Below, in pieces: positions 23,690-35,733 of a stretch of 64,000 bases of DNA. The notes beneath the pieces are model-generated. The model made no database searches, was not told the DNA's origin, and saw only the letters and a program-made list of their open reading frames with translations. The stretch spans positions 1,394,330 through 1,458,329 of the forward strand of contig KV748203.1 in NCBI GenBank assembly GCA_001692895.1, in the 5' to 3' direction. How positions within the stretch are numbered: position 1 is the first letter of the stretch; every line of letters begins with the position of its first letter. This stretch comes from Cenococcum geophilum 1.58 (lineage: Eukaryota > Ascomycota > Dothideomycetes > Gloniales > Gloniaceae). The position numbers were made by a program, and so were the translations under genes.

Positions 23690-24040
23690 ATTATTACTGT
23701 TAGAGTATTTAGAACTATATTAGCTTAGCACCCTACTATACTATGGCGATCTACCGAATTTTAACCTTTAGAGCATTAAACTAATAGGTCTATAATAGAA
23801 AAAGATAGTTTTAAGCTTTTAAAACACTCAGCCGTTATAAGTATATACTTTCGAATTTATCCAGAGGAAGGGATCTATAGGGGTTTTGGTATAATGATTT
23901 AGCGTGCTTACGTAGCCCAGTATTAATTGCCCCCTACTAGCTGCATTGTATTTACGCTTTACCTAATAAACTTATAATATAGCGCTTTTCTAGAAATATC
24001 TATAAACGGTTATATGCTAGCGATTCTTGGCAGCCTTGTC
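23690..24040 (-). repeat. Dispersed repeat, copy B
   Basis: This is the inverted partner of 15480-15835 and matches it throughout by transitions and a few small indels. On the plus strand it contains an open-looking frame starting ATGGCGATC at 23743, which may be the original coding direction. No family is recognised. Confidence 0.6.
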
Positions 24041-24243
24041 CTTTCTATTATTATAATTAATAATATAGACGGAGCCAGCTAGGGCGCAAGGCTTGCCTCT
24101 AAATGTATTTAGATAGTATTATTAGAGCATAAGTGACGTGTTTTAAAGAATGATGTTAAGCTAGGACTTGCGTAGATTATATAATAGTGTTTACTATCTT
24201 TAGTACTCTAACCCTTAGAATCTCTTAACCGCTTTGCTATCTA

Positions 24244-24888
24244 TTAAGAGACCATTTCGTTTACATAGACGGTCTTATTAAACTCTATTCTTCTAGTTAC
24301 TAAGGTTAATTTCTTTGGCGGATTATTATATTGTGGTCTGTAAGCCTATATAAGTTCCGCGTAAGAGCTGCAGCCCCTTATATATTCCCTATAGATCGCG
24401 CACGGACTATAATAGCGCTTTTCCCCTAAGTATAAACCAAAAAAGCTCTAAACCTTTATATCGGCTTTACATCTTTTCTAGTTCTGGCTATCTTTAAGTT
24501 AGTATTTAGACAATGCCTTTACCTTGATAATAGTTTTAATGGCATCGAGATAACGTTTCTTTTGTAACTAGTTGCGTAGGCTATAGAGGAGGAAGTAATC
24601 TGCTTCCGCTTTAAGTTTGTTATAAAGTGTGTAGTTAAAGCTTATTTTTTTTATCTAAAATAGGGGGAACTTTAACAGACGTTATATAAACTCCAAGATA
24701 TACTAGAATGTGTTAGGGTCCGCGTCAATAAAGTAGGAGCCATCCTCCTATCTATCGCTGTAATCGTCCTATCTAGCTAAGAGATTTTGGAAATATGGAG
24801 AAGTTTAAAGTATAGCCTTTTATATTTGATATTTGCGACCAGAGACGTTAAGAATAATAAGGTGAGGAGGTATAACGAGGTTTGATAT
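24244..24888 (-). pseudogene. BTB/POZ (KCTD-like) domain pseudogene
   Basis: The minus strand reads a BTB domain of the potassium-channel-tetramerisation type. It has LNVSGRKYQI near the start, KAILYTSPYFQNLLARWDD, then GSYFIDADPNTF (a FIDADP-type turn), YILEFI and LKAEADYFLLYSLRN. A C-terminal part ends VNEMVS followed by TAA at 24246-24244. The presumed start codon reads ATA at 24888-24886. In-frame stops fall where Trp is expected, the product of G-to-A changes in TGG. Intact relatives are small adaptor-type proteins of about 210 residues. The frame is otherwise unbroken, so RIP rather than deletion inactivated it. Confidence 0.75.
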
Positions 24889-25690
24889 GAAGTGTAAACG
24901 TGACGTTGGCGATCTTCTAAGAATTCTAACTTGCCCCATTCGCTTTGGGAGAATAAACGGCTGTCCTAAGTATGGCATTGTCTACATTGGGAAAAGGCTA
25001 TAGATAGCTATTAAGTCGAGGCCACAAGTATCTTATACTGTAATGATTACGTAAGCTGCGCGGGTCGTTATGCACTAGCCGGTTTAGTAATTATTTTAAT
25101 TAGACGTATTGACCTAGGTAGCGGCCTTGTATAAATCTGCGCGCCATAGTAGGTATAAGGCTGATAATAACTTGCTAGCATCGTAGTAAGGTTCTAAGGT
25201 TTGGATAAGACCGTTTATAAGTATTGAGGAGTGGTAAGAGCTTAACGGTAGTGCTATAGGGAAGGATTTAGGTTACGCTATAGAAGGAGGCTCTTTCCAA
25301 ATTGGGCGCGAAGGTAATAATTTAAACGTGATTTATAGGTTGGAGTGATCCTAATTTAGGTGTTTAAAAGTAGCTATATTACATTTTTAAGTTATAAAGA
25401 AATATTATAAAGCGTGACGTGTGTGCAAAGTTATAGTCGCTTAAAGTCAAAGTACCCCTTATATTTTCCGGTATAGTGGGCTTTCTATAACATAGGAATG
25501 GACGTTAAAAGTCCTATCTATGCTAAACTAAATAAAACCTAGAAACTAACTAGAACCAAAACACAGCTTTAGAGCTACAGGATGCTTATATTATTACTCC
25601 TATATACTTTATAATCTGTTATACCTTATCTTTATTACTTAACCACACTGCTTATTTTAGCACTTAAAAGTTAAACAGTAGTCTTATTTC
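24889..25690. other. Intergenic DNA between BTB and ankyrin pseudogenes
   Basis: No gene or repeat is recognised. Composition is intermediate, and it presumably includes the former BTB promoter. Confidence 0.5.
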
Positions 25691-25699
25691 CTTTAATAC

Positions 25700-26720
25700 T
25701 GCATAATCTAGTAGCGAGTAATACTTTATACTGAAATTTGTGTTGATAAGTCGGTTAGGTAGGATTCTAGGTTATCTATAATTGGGAAATCGACTTTAGC
25801 CTTGTTCTGAATAAGAAGACAAATAATCTTTTTATAACCCTTTACGTAAGCTCTACTAAGTGCAGATCCGCAGTCTGTTTATGCATTAATGTTAGCGCCT
25901 CTCTTAATAAGACAATCTACGATGTTGTAATAGCCTTTATTATAGGTGATAATAAGTATAAATACTAAGCTTTGCGCGTTAATTTCCGCCCCTTTATTAA
26001 GAAGGCATTCCACTAGGCTTTTGCTACCTTTCTTAACTATATAGAAAAGTAGTTGACCTAAAGTATGATCCCTTCCGTTTATATCTGCCCTATAAAGCAT
26101 AAAAAGCTTTATAATATCCTTACTTAAGTAGAGGTAAGCGTCTGCTAATGGATTTGAGTAAAAAAGAGGCCCTTGGTGAAGTAGATCGTCTTCGTCTAAA
26201 TGTCCTACTTTAATATCCCACTCTTAGTTAATAAAATCTTAGTCTTTACCGGCTAGTAGCAGCTATATAGGCCTAATGCCATAGTGGCACCTAAGAACCT
26301 CTATTACCTGGGCTCCATCTTTAATAACTTTAATTAATAATACTCTTAAATAGGTAGAATTTGAAAGTGTATCCCAAAACAAGGCTAGAGTAGAGGAGGA
26401 GTTGGTGAATTAAAAGGCCTTTTTGGCGTAAAGGACTTTAAGTGCCTTAGAGTAGATTTAGTAATAGACTAATAGGATCCTGTAGTTAATTCTAACTCCT
26501 TATATAATAGTTGCCCTTCTATCCCTTAAATTAATGTTTAATATATTAACTAATCCACCTAAAAAATAATTGTAAATATAAAGGCGTAGTTTGGTTAGTA
26601 GTTTTAGGAGCTAAGAAATGGGTTAAACAGAGGTGTTTCTAGCCCTTTTTTAGACACTAGGTTTTTGGATATCTGGAGATAATATTAAGCGCTTAGTAGG
26701 CAGGTTATTAGTCTTAGGGC
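25700..26720 (-). pseudogene. Ankyrin-repeat protein pseudogene
   Basis: A minus-strand frame, open for 73 codons at 26100-25879, continues on both sides. It contains ankyrin units such as LVECLLNKGAEINA, NIVDCLIKRGANINA and GSALSRAYVKGYKKIICLL. Upstream (about 26600-26110) the same frame reads an N-terminal region with LLTKLRLYIYNYF and DEDDLLHQGPLFYSNPLADAYLYL. The few stops lie mostly where Trp is plausible. Ankyrin-only fungal proteins of this kind are common, often near or fused to signalling domains. No second domain is visible here, and the partner is unknown. Confidence 0.75.
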
Positions 26721-29584
26721 GTATTTTGGCTATAATACGAGTATTTAAATTAAGGGATAGCGAAGTCGTTTAGCTAAGGAAGAAGTATAGTCGTAGGTCT
26801 AGTGGTAGCGGGGTAGTTCTATATATACGCCGTTACTAACCCTTGCCATCTAAGGCGTCTGCCTAGTTCCAGCTAATTAAGAACTTTACCCCTTCTTAAT
26901 CACTTTCTGCCGAAACACTTTTAAATTATTTGTAACTCCCATCTACTAGCGTAATAATAGTCGATTTTACCCTAACTTACTACCTAACTAAACACAACCT
27001 AGAAGCTAACTAAAGCTAAAATCTGACGTTTATAGAATTTTATGTTAACTTAAAGACTTTAGATGCACTTATAGAGCGTAATCTACTTTTAATATCTAAT
27101 TTGGACGGCTTCCTAGTTTGCTACATTACCAGCGTACAATATTAGAGGAATTGATTCCGCACTAGATTATAGGGATTAGGCGTATAAAGTAAGCAACGTA
27201 GTGGTTATGCGGACATTGTTTAAATATAATAAAGGTTATCTAAATAACGAACGAGAGTCGGTTATACAATATCTTTCGCCCTATAAGATATTAGGTCGAT
27301 CCTCCTCTCTTCCTAAACTTTCCTATAACCCCTTTCGAGGTTCTACTCCATGCTTAGACTTATAAAAAATCGTATATTATTCTTCGGCTGCTATTAAGAA
27401 TTTTTTTCTATAACTCTTATGCCTTGCTCTTCTTGCGTTATCTACCTTGGCTTCTTATTTATGAAGCAGTGTAGAGACACTACTAGCTAGTAGTATTCTC
27501 TCCGTCTTAGAGAATAAGCTAGGTATATTAGCGTTCTCAATATTAAGTATAAGGACACTAAAGTTCTCGTCCCTAATGTCTTTGTTATTATAGACTTGCT
27601 TTATAAGCTAGAACCAAATATAGTTAATTAAGGTATATATTATTGTAGCCGTATAGAAGTGTCCACTAACGCAGAGACAGTTTTCTAGTAAGAAAGCCGT
27701 ATAAATGCGGCCTAGGCCCTATATACTAGTTTGATTAGTAAATAGAGTGTTAGTGTCGCTGTATTAGGAAATAGAGGCTTCCTTTCTGGGCAAGGCGCCT
27801 CGCTTTTTGACTATAGCCCTGTTAAAACTGCCTCTTGACCTGAACTATAAAAGGCCCTTTCCCTCGCTGCTTTTTTTCTTATCTTCTATCTTTCTGCCCT
27901 CCCGATACTACGCTTCCCCCTTTTTTACTACTAGTCCCTAGCACGGTCGCATTAAGGCATTTCTGCTGTCCTATTAGCGCTTATGCGTATATAAGTCTAG
28001 CCTACTTATTCTTCTTTATTCCCAGTGTTTTAGACTAACAATTATTGCAGTTAATTACGGCCTTTCCGATAGGCGGTGACTCTCCTTTCTACGGTAATAT
28101 ATAGACGGCTATAGCCTCCTTTCTTAATCCTTTCCTCTAGTACCGATAGCTTTAATTATTGTTAAGCTCCTTTGGTGCTGCCTCTATCCGCTAAGCGTAT
28201 GCATATCCTTACAATCCTATTTTCTCTCTTACGCCCTTTCTTTCTCTTACACCCTAGATAATACTTATCCGCGGCCGTCCTATAGAAGAGGGTTAGGGGA
28301 AGTCCGCAGTTACCGGCCACATTAGCACCGTTATTTTGTTTAACTCTACCCATATCCCTACCTAGTTAGAGAGGGATAAGTGTACCATATCCCCCCCTTA
28401 AAGGCTTAAACCGGCTTACGTTGCACTTATTTTAGCTAACCTACTTAGTTTAATCGCACGTTCTTTTCTTGCCTGGGATATACTATTAGTTAGTCCGCCC
28501 GCTTTAGCGTTTGCCAAGAGCTAAAGCTACCTACATTATAACTAGTATGCCTATTAAGCTACTTAGCGGAAAAGTAACTAGTAATTGCTAATTTGAGCGA
28601 CTACGCTATACGGAGCTATGTTAGGCACTATTCGAATAAATATTACATGGAGTATTGTTTAGGTGGCCATGCATGCCTACCTAGCGGTATAGTTATATTA
28701 CTATGGATGTTTTAGGGACGCCGTTTAATCTACTGGTTTAGGGCTAAGGGGCTATTAGCTCTGGCTGCCTTATTACTTAGCAGCAGAGTGGTAAAGGATT
28801 AATAATCTAGCCTTCTAAGCTATAGGGCTATAGTAGGAACCGCCTAGGTTAAAATTGGAAAGTTATAGCTTTTAGGTATATAGTAGATTAGTAACACGGT
28901 AGTATGCCTATAAAGAAATCTCTAACACTAGCTAGCTATGCTAGAGGGCAAGTATTATATAACACCCTATCCAGTCCTTACCTAGCACATTTATACACCT
29001 ATATATAATTACCGTGCGAGTGGCAGGCGTATCTATTACTGGGCTGTTAGTATTAAAGAGCCCCGTCCGCTACTAATAAGGACACTACCTCCTTTTATTA
29101 TAGATAGCTCGTAACATATACGCATAAGCGGGGCTTTATATCCTGCTAATATAAGTAACATAGAAGATTAGCTAGATTAGTATTATTAGGAAGTAAATAG
29201 ATATATTAGCACTGCCCTTTACTAAGAAAGAAGGGTAGAGAATTTACGCCATTAACCTTCTAATAAGGGGCTAGATATAATGGCTATATTAGAGCTAAAT
29301 ATACTAACTTAGACAGATAGATATAGTTTAATTGTAATTTGCTAAGGGTATTAATTAGGCGCTAGGAATTTAAGCCCTTATAAACCTTTATACCCTATAA
29401 ACGGCAATCTACTCTAGTCTATACTGGAGGCATGTATTAAGTGATTTAATTTAATAAGAGGCCTAGGTAAGGAGTAAGGGGTAAAGGGTAATAGGTAATA
29501 GGTAAAAGCTAGCGGCAAAGGGAGAACTAATATGCACTTAAAAAGACCTATAATTCTCCCTTAAAGCTTTTAAAAGTCATAAAG
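26721..29584. other. Degenerate DNA, unclassified
   Basis: A minus-strand frame around 27800-27320 (ALVDTSIRLQ, SLYLILRTLIYLAY) and short open stretches near 28160-28350 look partly protein-like but match no family I know. Pyrimidine-rich stretches occur near 27860-27910. No terminal repeats or target duplications could be paired. Confidence 0.45.
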
Positions 29585-30006
29585 TAACGTAATTTATAAG
29601 CCTGTGGTACCACACAAGCGAGTGGTACCACTCCAAAACTTACCAAAAAATCCAAAAATCGGTCATTAATATCTCAATAACGGCTTAATAATAAATTATA
29701 AAAATTCATAATTAGACTTTTATACTTACTTTAAGATCTCTATAAAAGCTTTAAAGTAATTAGTTGAGCCATTATTAATATATTAAGATTTAGCTCTTAA
29801 ATTTAAGCCTAATTATTATATCTTAAAAACCACTTATTAAATTACTTTTAAACTTTAATAGAGGTCTTAAAATAGGTAGGAGAGTCTAATCCTAAATTTT
29901 TATAATTTATTATTAAGCCGTTGTTAAGATATTAAAACCTGATTTTTGGGTTTTTTGGTAGTAGTACCACTCGCTTATTAGTACCACTCGCTTGTAGATT
30001 ACGTTA
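29585..30006. mobile_element. Foldback element, 422 bp, almost fully palindromic
   Basis: The sequence starts TAACGTAAT and ends ATTACGTTA. The two halves are inverted copies from the tips to a centre near 29796. Outer arms contain paired AAGCGAGTGGTAC blocks; middle arms share ACGGCTTAATAATAAATTAT (the left arm read against its complement on the right). It has no coding capacity. Mismatches between arms are mainly transitions. Confidence 0.85.
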
Positions 30007-32550
30007 ATGGCAACTCTAACTATAACAACAATGTTAGCACCATCTTAATCTTTATTTTATATCCCTTTTAAAATTTTGCTTAATAATAACAATTTCTATA
30101 CTAGTCCCCCTAGAAAATTAATAGCTTTGTCTTAGCATTATATAATTATAGCCCCTAAGAAAAGCATAAGCAGTAAACCTAAAAGGAGGAGTAGGGGAGT
30201 ATTTCTTTTCCCTCTATAAAGTTAAGAAGCATTAAAAGCTTAGGTAATTAAAGGCATGTTATTCTACCCAAGGCCTTAGTTTAGAGATTCTATCTAATAA
30301 AACGCTTGTAGACCCTATATATAATTATAAGAATGCTTATAATAAGTATTATAAAGATAATGAGGATAATAAGGACAATAAGAAAGATTTCTATAGGGAT
30401 AGAAATGATAGTTAAGTCGCTGGAGGAAGTAGTTAAGGTAATTATCCTAGTAATTAACCACTCTCCCTCTTTCCCTAGTAATTCTAAATATATAGTTTTA
30501 ATAATTAGTAGCAAACCTAATAGTTATTAAAGATAATATAGCCGATCTGGACTTAGAAGCTAAGGGTAATAAAGCTAATAAAGCTAGCAAAGCTAATAAC
30601 CAACTAATACCTCATAGATTAGGTATATACTTCCCTTTTTAATTTATAATAGCCTTCTCTAATAACTAGTAGATAACTAGAATAATAACAGTAATAAGGA
30701 TAATAAAGACAGTAAGGGACTGCCTTTATTAGAAGCGCTAGAAGAGCTTCTATGCACATCTATATATAACTATACTATATCCTTAGCACTAGACGACAAT
30801 TAAATAGATAATTTAGCTAAGGGACAATATATTAGAACTATTCCGCAGCATAAGCAGGAGCTTAGAATATTAGTGGCTGCCAGTTAAGAGTCTTTAGGAG
30901 CTAAAAAGTTAAAGAAGCGGAGGTCTAATTAGTAAGATTAACTAAATAGCATTAATTATATCTCTAATACTTCTATTAGTAAGAGTAGCAAAAGTATATA
31001 ACCTAGGAAGTAATAAAGGTTACCTGCTTTCTAGAGGACCCCGCCTTTTAGCTCTCCTACCCTTGGCCTTAATAACAGTAATAGTATTAAGGAGTAAGCG
31101 GTCTCTACTACACGGCCTACTAGATCCTCTCTCTAGCACTATATATCTTCTTATAATACTAGACTACTAGAAAATAGGGCTAATAATAGTTATAATTATA
31201 TTCTAAATAATTATATTAGTAGCTTAGCTAAAAAAAGCAATAATAAAAACAGCAAGACTGTTATGGAATAAAGTAAGGCCAAGAACTATAGTAATAGAAG
31301 TAATAACAGCAACAATATAGATAATAATAATTTTAGGAACAGTAATAGCAGCAATAGCAATAAGGGTAATAAGGCCTATAGGTGTGTAGGGCAACAAGGA
31401 TTACCAACCCCTATTATTAGTTAATTAAAGACAAAGCATACTACAAAGTATTATCTCCAGCAGTCTTATCATTCCCCTTTAATTTATTTACGTATATATT
31501 TAACTAAAGCACTCTACTTACTAGCAATTATTATAAGTGGGTTGCATCCCCTATATATAATTGCCTCTATATTTAAAAACCGCTGCTAAGCTCCGCCTCT
31601 AGCTTTAACTCTAATAAAGTAATGCCAGGAGCCGCCTTAAATACTAATTTAGAAGAAATTTTAATCTAAGTAGTTTTTAGACGCTAGGAAGACGGGTTAT
31701 ATATACTAGATATCCTTCCTTAATAATTCCGCTTACTAAATAACCTAGTTAAGCAGCCTTAAAAGCTAAAGCACTAAGGATTAAACCCCCAAAAGCTAAG
31801 GTCTAGAGTAAATTTTATAGAAGAGGAAGATACGCTACTTATTAAGTTAAAGAAGGAATAAAATCTTTTATAGAAATAGATTATAGACCGCTTTTTAAAA
31901 AGAAGTCTTGGATCACTACAGGCACATTATTATTTAAAATTAAAGGCCTAGCCTACTATGCAGAAGAAAAGGGGCCGGCCTCTTAGGCGGAAGAGACGGC
32001 AATAATAGTGGTGCCCTTCTTTTGGCTTAGAGGTTTATTTCTTATTATATATTCCATTTTTGGCTTAATCTATTTATAGCGCATTTCCTATTACTTTTTC
32101 GAGGGCGGTAAGCAAGAGCTACTTATATTACTACTTATAATGCTATAAACGATAGAGAATATAAGGCTAAAACTATATTTACGACTTGGCCAGCCAATTT
32201 AAATTATATAACACAGCCTTACTAAGCGGCAGTCCAAATATGAAGTCGGGCGTTAATAATTAATTAACTTATGTATATAACGTAAAGGCCCATAAACTGG
32301 CTATAGTTAATTTGCCTTATAAATAAGAACAAGCTATAAGAATCTAATTCTAATATATAGCTAAAATACGCGTTATAGCGGACGCCTTACCCGTTCTACT
32401 ATTTAGCTAGTGGCCTAGTTATATATGTAATGTTCTACGGTAGGGTAGGCCATTAGGTACAGCAATGATATTAAAACTATTAGGTATCTTAAGGTTAAAA
32501 AGTAACACTAATATAGTAGATATAAATAAAGTATTAATAATATGGTTAAG
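30007..32550 (+). other. Asn/Ser-rich coding remains, unclassified
   Basis: Plus-strand frames show a former protein. LPLLEALEELL and QYIRTIPQHKQELRILVAAS appear near 30720-30890. A low-complexity Asn/Ser/Lys region follows at about 31130-31380. Further protein-like fragments run to about 32100. The family is not recognised and many stops are present. The stretch 32100-32550 holds nothing identifiable except AT-rich DNA leading into the gag fossil. Confidence 0.45.
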
Positions 32551-32559
32551 AGAATAACT

Positions 32560-33235
32560 ATAAATATTAGTATATAACTAAGTAGTAATATATATATAAA
32601 TTACAACTATAGAATATAGACTAGCTAAGATGCTATTCATTAAGACGTTTAGTAGAGATAAAAATAAATTAAAAGGATTCCTTATATATAGATAAAGATT
32701 AAAATTACTAATAAAGGACTAAAGTTATTAATACTAATAAAATAAGTGGCTTATGCATGATTATTATTAGTAGGTAATACTTTAAAATACTTTAAACTTT
32801 ATTTTATAAAAATATAAGCCAATAGAATAACTATTACTAATTTAGAAGTAAGATATATGTTCTTATTATGGGACGGATTCTATAGTAAGTTAATATAAAT
32901 ATATAGGGGCTTAAAAATAGAAATAATAGCTAAGGATAGGCTAGAATGTCTTTAAAAGATAATATTAGCAATGGCTTATATAATAGAATTTCAAATATAA
33001 TTAGTATAAACTAATTGGAATAAGAAAGTATATATAGCAAAGTATTATCAAAGACTAAAGTTAAAAGTCTAATATACATTAATACTTATAGATAATATTA
33101 AAGATATAAAAGAGCTTATTGGTTAAGCAATTAAAATTAATAAAAGGATCTTTTAGAGGGAAAGAGCTAATAAAGGGTATAAAAGGTCAATACCTAAATA
33201 TAAAGTACTGTAACTAGTATAAAAACTATAGTATA
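32560..33235 (+). mobile_element. Ty3/gypsy gag fossil (fragment)
   Basis: Plus-strand frames match a fungal gypsy gag core: FIKTFSRDKNKLKGFL and LEVRYMFLLWDGFYSKL near the start and AIKINKRIFQRERANKGYK at the end. The region is heavily RIP-like and broken. No pol or LTR is attached. It stops near the left edge of the Tc1/mariner copy, which may have inserted into it. Confidence 0.65.
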
Positions 33236-34748
33236 GCGGACTAAAGTTAGATTGTCTATAATAGTTTCTACATACTAATAGTACTCTTAAGTTCGGCTTG
33301 TACATTTACCACTTTATATACCTACCTTTGGCATCTACTATAGCTTGATAACGTTTATGTATATTCCTAATATACCTTACAAAATCAGATAGTTCTAATG
33401 CCGCCTACTCTTCCTCTATACATTGCCTTAACTCTATAAGGGTATGCGGAAATCTTTTAGCCACTCTCTATTTTAATAGACGCCAGATATTCTCTATTGG
33501 ATTTAAATTAGGAGAATTAGCAGGCCAATACATCTTGTCTATACTATTCAAATTATAGAGCTGCTGCGTGAGCTTAGCAGTATATTGAGAAGCACCGTCT
33601 TTTATCAGAATGGCATGCCTCTAAGGGTTCTCTAGGTATTGTGCCACCCAGTCCATAAATCAGTATACCGAGGGAAGCACTTTTTCTCTATATACTTCAC
33701 CTGTTATACTACCCTATTCCTTCTTAATAACCACCATATCTCCTTTACTAAGGGCTGAAATGCTCCCATAGATAATCTAAAAAAAGTAATCTCTAAACTT
33801 AGGAGAACAACAAGAATTGTTATACTTCTCTTCTGGTCACTAGGTGACATATACCTTTCTAAAGACTTTAGTTAAGAGGGAGCACTCGTCGGTCTAGATA
33901 ACACAAGCCCATAGCTCTGGCGTCTAGCTTAAATGCTCGATTGCCTATACTAAACGTACTTGCTTTTATACTTCGGTAAGGAGAGGTTTTGAAGTGGCCA
34001 CGCGGCGGCCGTAACACTCTATCTTAAATGCTGCCATAAGAGCTTTCTAATAAGTCTGTATACCTTCCAGCCGAGCGATTTCCTTATATATCATTCGATA
34101 ATGAGCAGCGTTAAGGGTTATACGAGTAACAAGGCGTTCCTAAATCTCGCCCGTAATGGCAGGCTTTCTACCTATTTACTTCTTTAGGGCTTTAACTTAG
34201 GATCTTATTATAGATTAAACGGTTGTCTAAGGAAGTTTTATAGTCGTAACAATTGCTTCTAGTATCCAATGTAAAAGATTGGAGACTGTAAAGATGCGAC
34301 AGCGCTCTTTATAGGATAGTTTAGTTCCTAGTTAACGGGTCTAGTCTTGGCTCTGCTTTGTTAGACGTAGTAGGCAATACTAACAAGGTCTTTAAATAAC
34401 GTTAGGTATACTTATTCTACCAATATACTCTAATACACCTCACAGCAAGGATATATGCTTTTATAGTTAAAGCAGTTATTCTAGTACATTTGATGGCACT
34501 ACCTAAGATAACAAATTTCTTGCCAATGCTTTTTAAAGCGTTAGAGTGATAACTAGGACTAGATTTTTAGTGCAAGTATATACGATGTTTAGCCTCTTCT
34601 AGGAGGGTTAATCTATTGATTTCCTTGCATCACTGCTATTTGCATTATTCTGTCTGCTATAATAAGTAAGCAAATACATCCACTTACTTATCCCTTTGTA
34701 AATTTTCCTTAGAAATAAGTATTAGTACTATAGGGTTAGCACCGCTAT
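33232..34748 (-). mobile_element. Tc1/mariner-type DNA transposon, degraded
   Basis: The minus strand encodes a transposase from about 34370 to 33285. Catalytic blocks of the DDE/D superfamily are visible: TDECSLLTK (first Asp), ILIKDGASQYTAKL (second Asp) and YWPANSPNLNPIENIW with the terminal acidic residue in PIEN. The N-terminal helix-turn-helix region (YKERCRIFTVSNLL, then RSQV) is readable. About ten in-frame stops, mostly TAG or TAA at Trp or Gln codons, inactivate it. The ends are tentative: TATAGCGG at 33232 and its inverse near 34741-34748 may be terminal repeats. Confidence 0.8.
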
Positions 34749-34862
34749 ATACCACAACTAAATCTAAAAACGATCTACAGTAGCTGCACGCGTACTCTAG
34801 GTTTTCCTAAAATCCTACCAAACTCTTAAGAACAACGACCGAGTTTGCGATGTAGATATAGC

Positions 34863-34980
34863 TGTATGTCATGCTATAAGTTAGTCCGCATCGCGAAGTT
34901 AAACAGTGATTGTCGCGGGGGTTAGGAGTTCACGTTTTAGTTAACTTAGTAACCGCGCCACGCTAGTGGCATAAACGCGG
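34863..34980 (+). pseudogene. Possible 5S rRNA-derived sequence
   Basis: GTCCGCATCGCGAAGTTAA followed by CGCGGGGGTTAGGAGTT (34884-34930) has the order and spacing of eukaryotic 5S rRNA (GTCCGCTC ... GTTAAGC ... GGTTAGTAGTTGG). A downstream GGTAACC-like part is replaced by TAGTAACCGCG. It is too divergent to be functional and could be a 5S pseudogene or SINE-like element. The match is by eye only. Confidence 0.3.
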
Positions 34981-35109
34981 CGGTGCTTAACCGCTATAAC
35001 GCCAAGCCTAAGAGTAGAACCGCTTCTTGCTAGCTTCCTATCTTTTATTTTAAGAAAGTAGCGCCTTAAAAACAAGGGTGTGGCTAAAGTGGGTCAGCCG
35101 TCCTCCCTG

Positions 35110-35470
35110 CTAGTAGTGGCGAACTTGAAGTATTTTGCGCTTTAATTATCAGCTTTTAATACCGCTAAATATACCACTATTATTACCTTAGTAAGCTTAG
35201 ACTATAGAATTAATTAGCGGATATCGCTAACCTTTTTGGTCAAAAAGTTAATTCTATGGTCTGAGAGACTTTTCTAGCGTTTCTTAAGCGATCCGACTTT
35301 GTTTATATATAGAGCAGTTACCTTTTTTAACAAAATTAATCTACACCCCTATAGCAGCTATTATCTTAGAAATACCGTTAAATTGATCTATAGAAGCAGC
35401 TCTATAATCGATTAATATCTCTACCCTATTAGCCCCCGCAATGTTAAGCAGAAAGCGCTAATAAACGGGC
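35110..35470 (-). pseudogene. Unclassified coding remnant
   Basis: A minus-strand frame reads ILIDYRAASIDQFNGISKII, then INFVKKGNCSIYKQSRIA and YPLINSIV with few stops. It begins inside the left TIR region of the candidate composite element. No family is recognised. It could be part of the element's own gene or captured host sequence. Confidence 0.35.
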
Positions 35471-35499
35471 GATTTGCCTACTTAGGCTCTATATAAAGC

Positions 35500-35733
35500 C
35501 CTATACGAAGCTCTGCACGAAGCTTTGTATAAAGCTTTACACAAAGCTTTACGTATAGAGGCTCTACATAAAGCTCTATACGAAGCTCTATATATAGAGG
35601 CTCTGCATAAAGCTCCGCACAAAGTTCTATATATGGAGGCTCTCCACAAAGCTTTACACAAAGCTCTGCGTACGGAGGCTCTATACAATAGCTCTACGCA
35701 CAACGGTTTTGTATATAATGGTTCTGCAGAGTA
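35500..35733. repeat. Decayed 12-bp minisatellite (AAAGCTCTRCAY)
   Basis: About nineteen units related to GAAGCTCTGCAC (compare 16640-16880), with many transitions and interspersed ACGGAGGCTC-type units. Frames stay open only because the period is divisible by three. Confidence 0.85.

Noticed and set aside
30290-30530. Overlapping 74- and 65-codon frames on opposite strands rich in Ile
   Set aside because: Both are composition artefacts of an AT-rich, ATA/ATT-repeating stretch.
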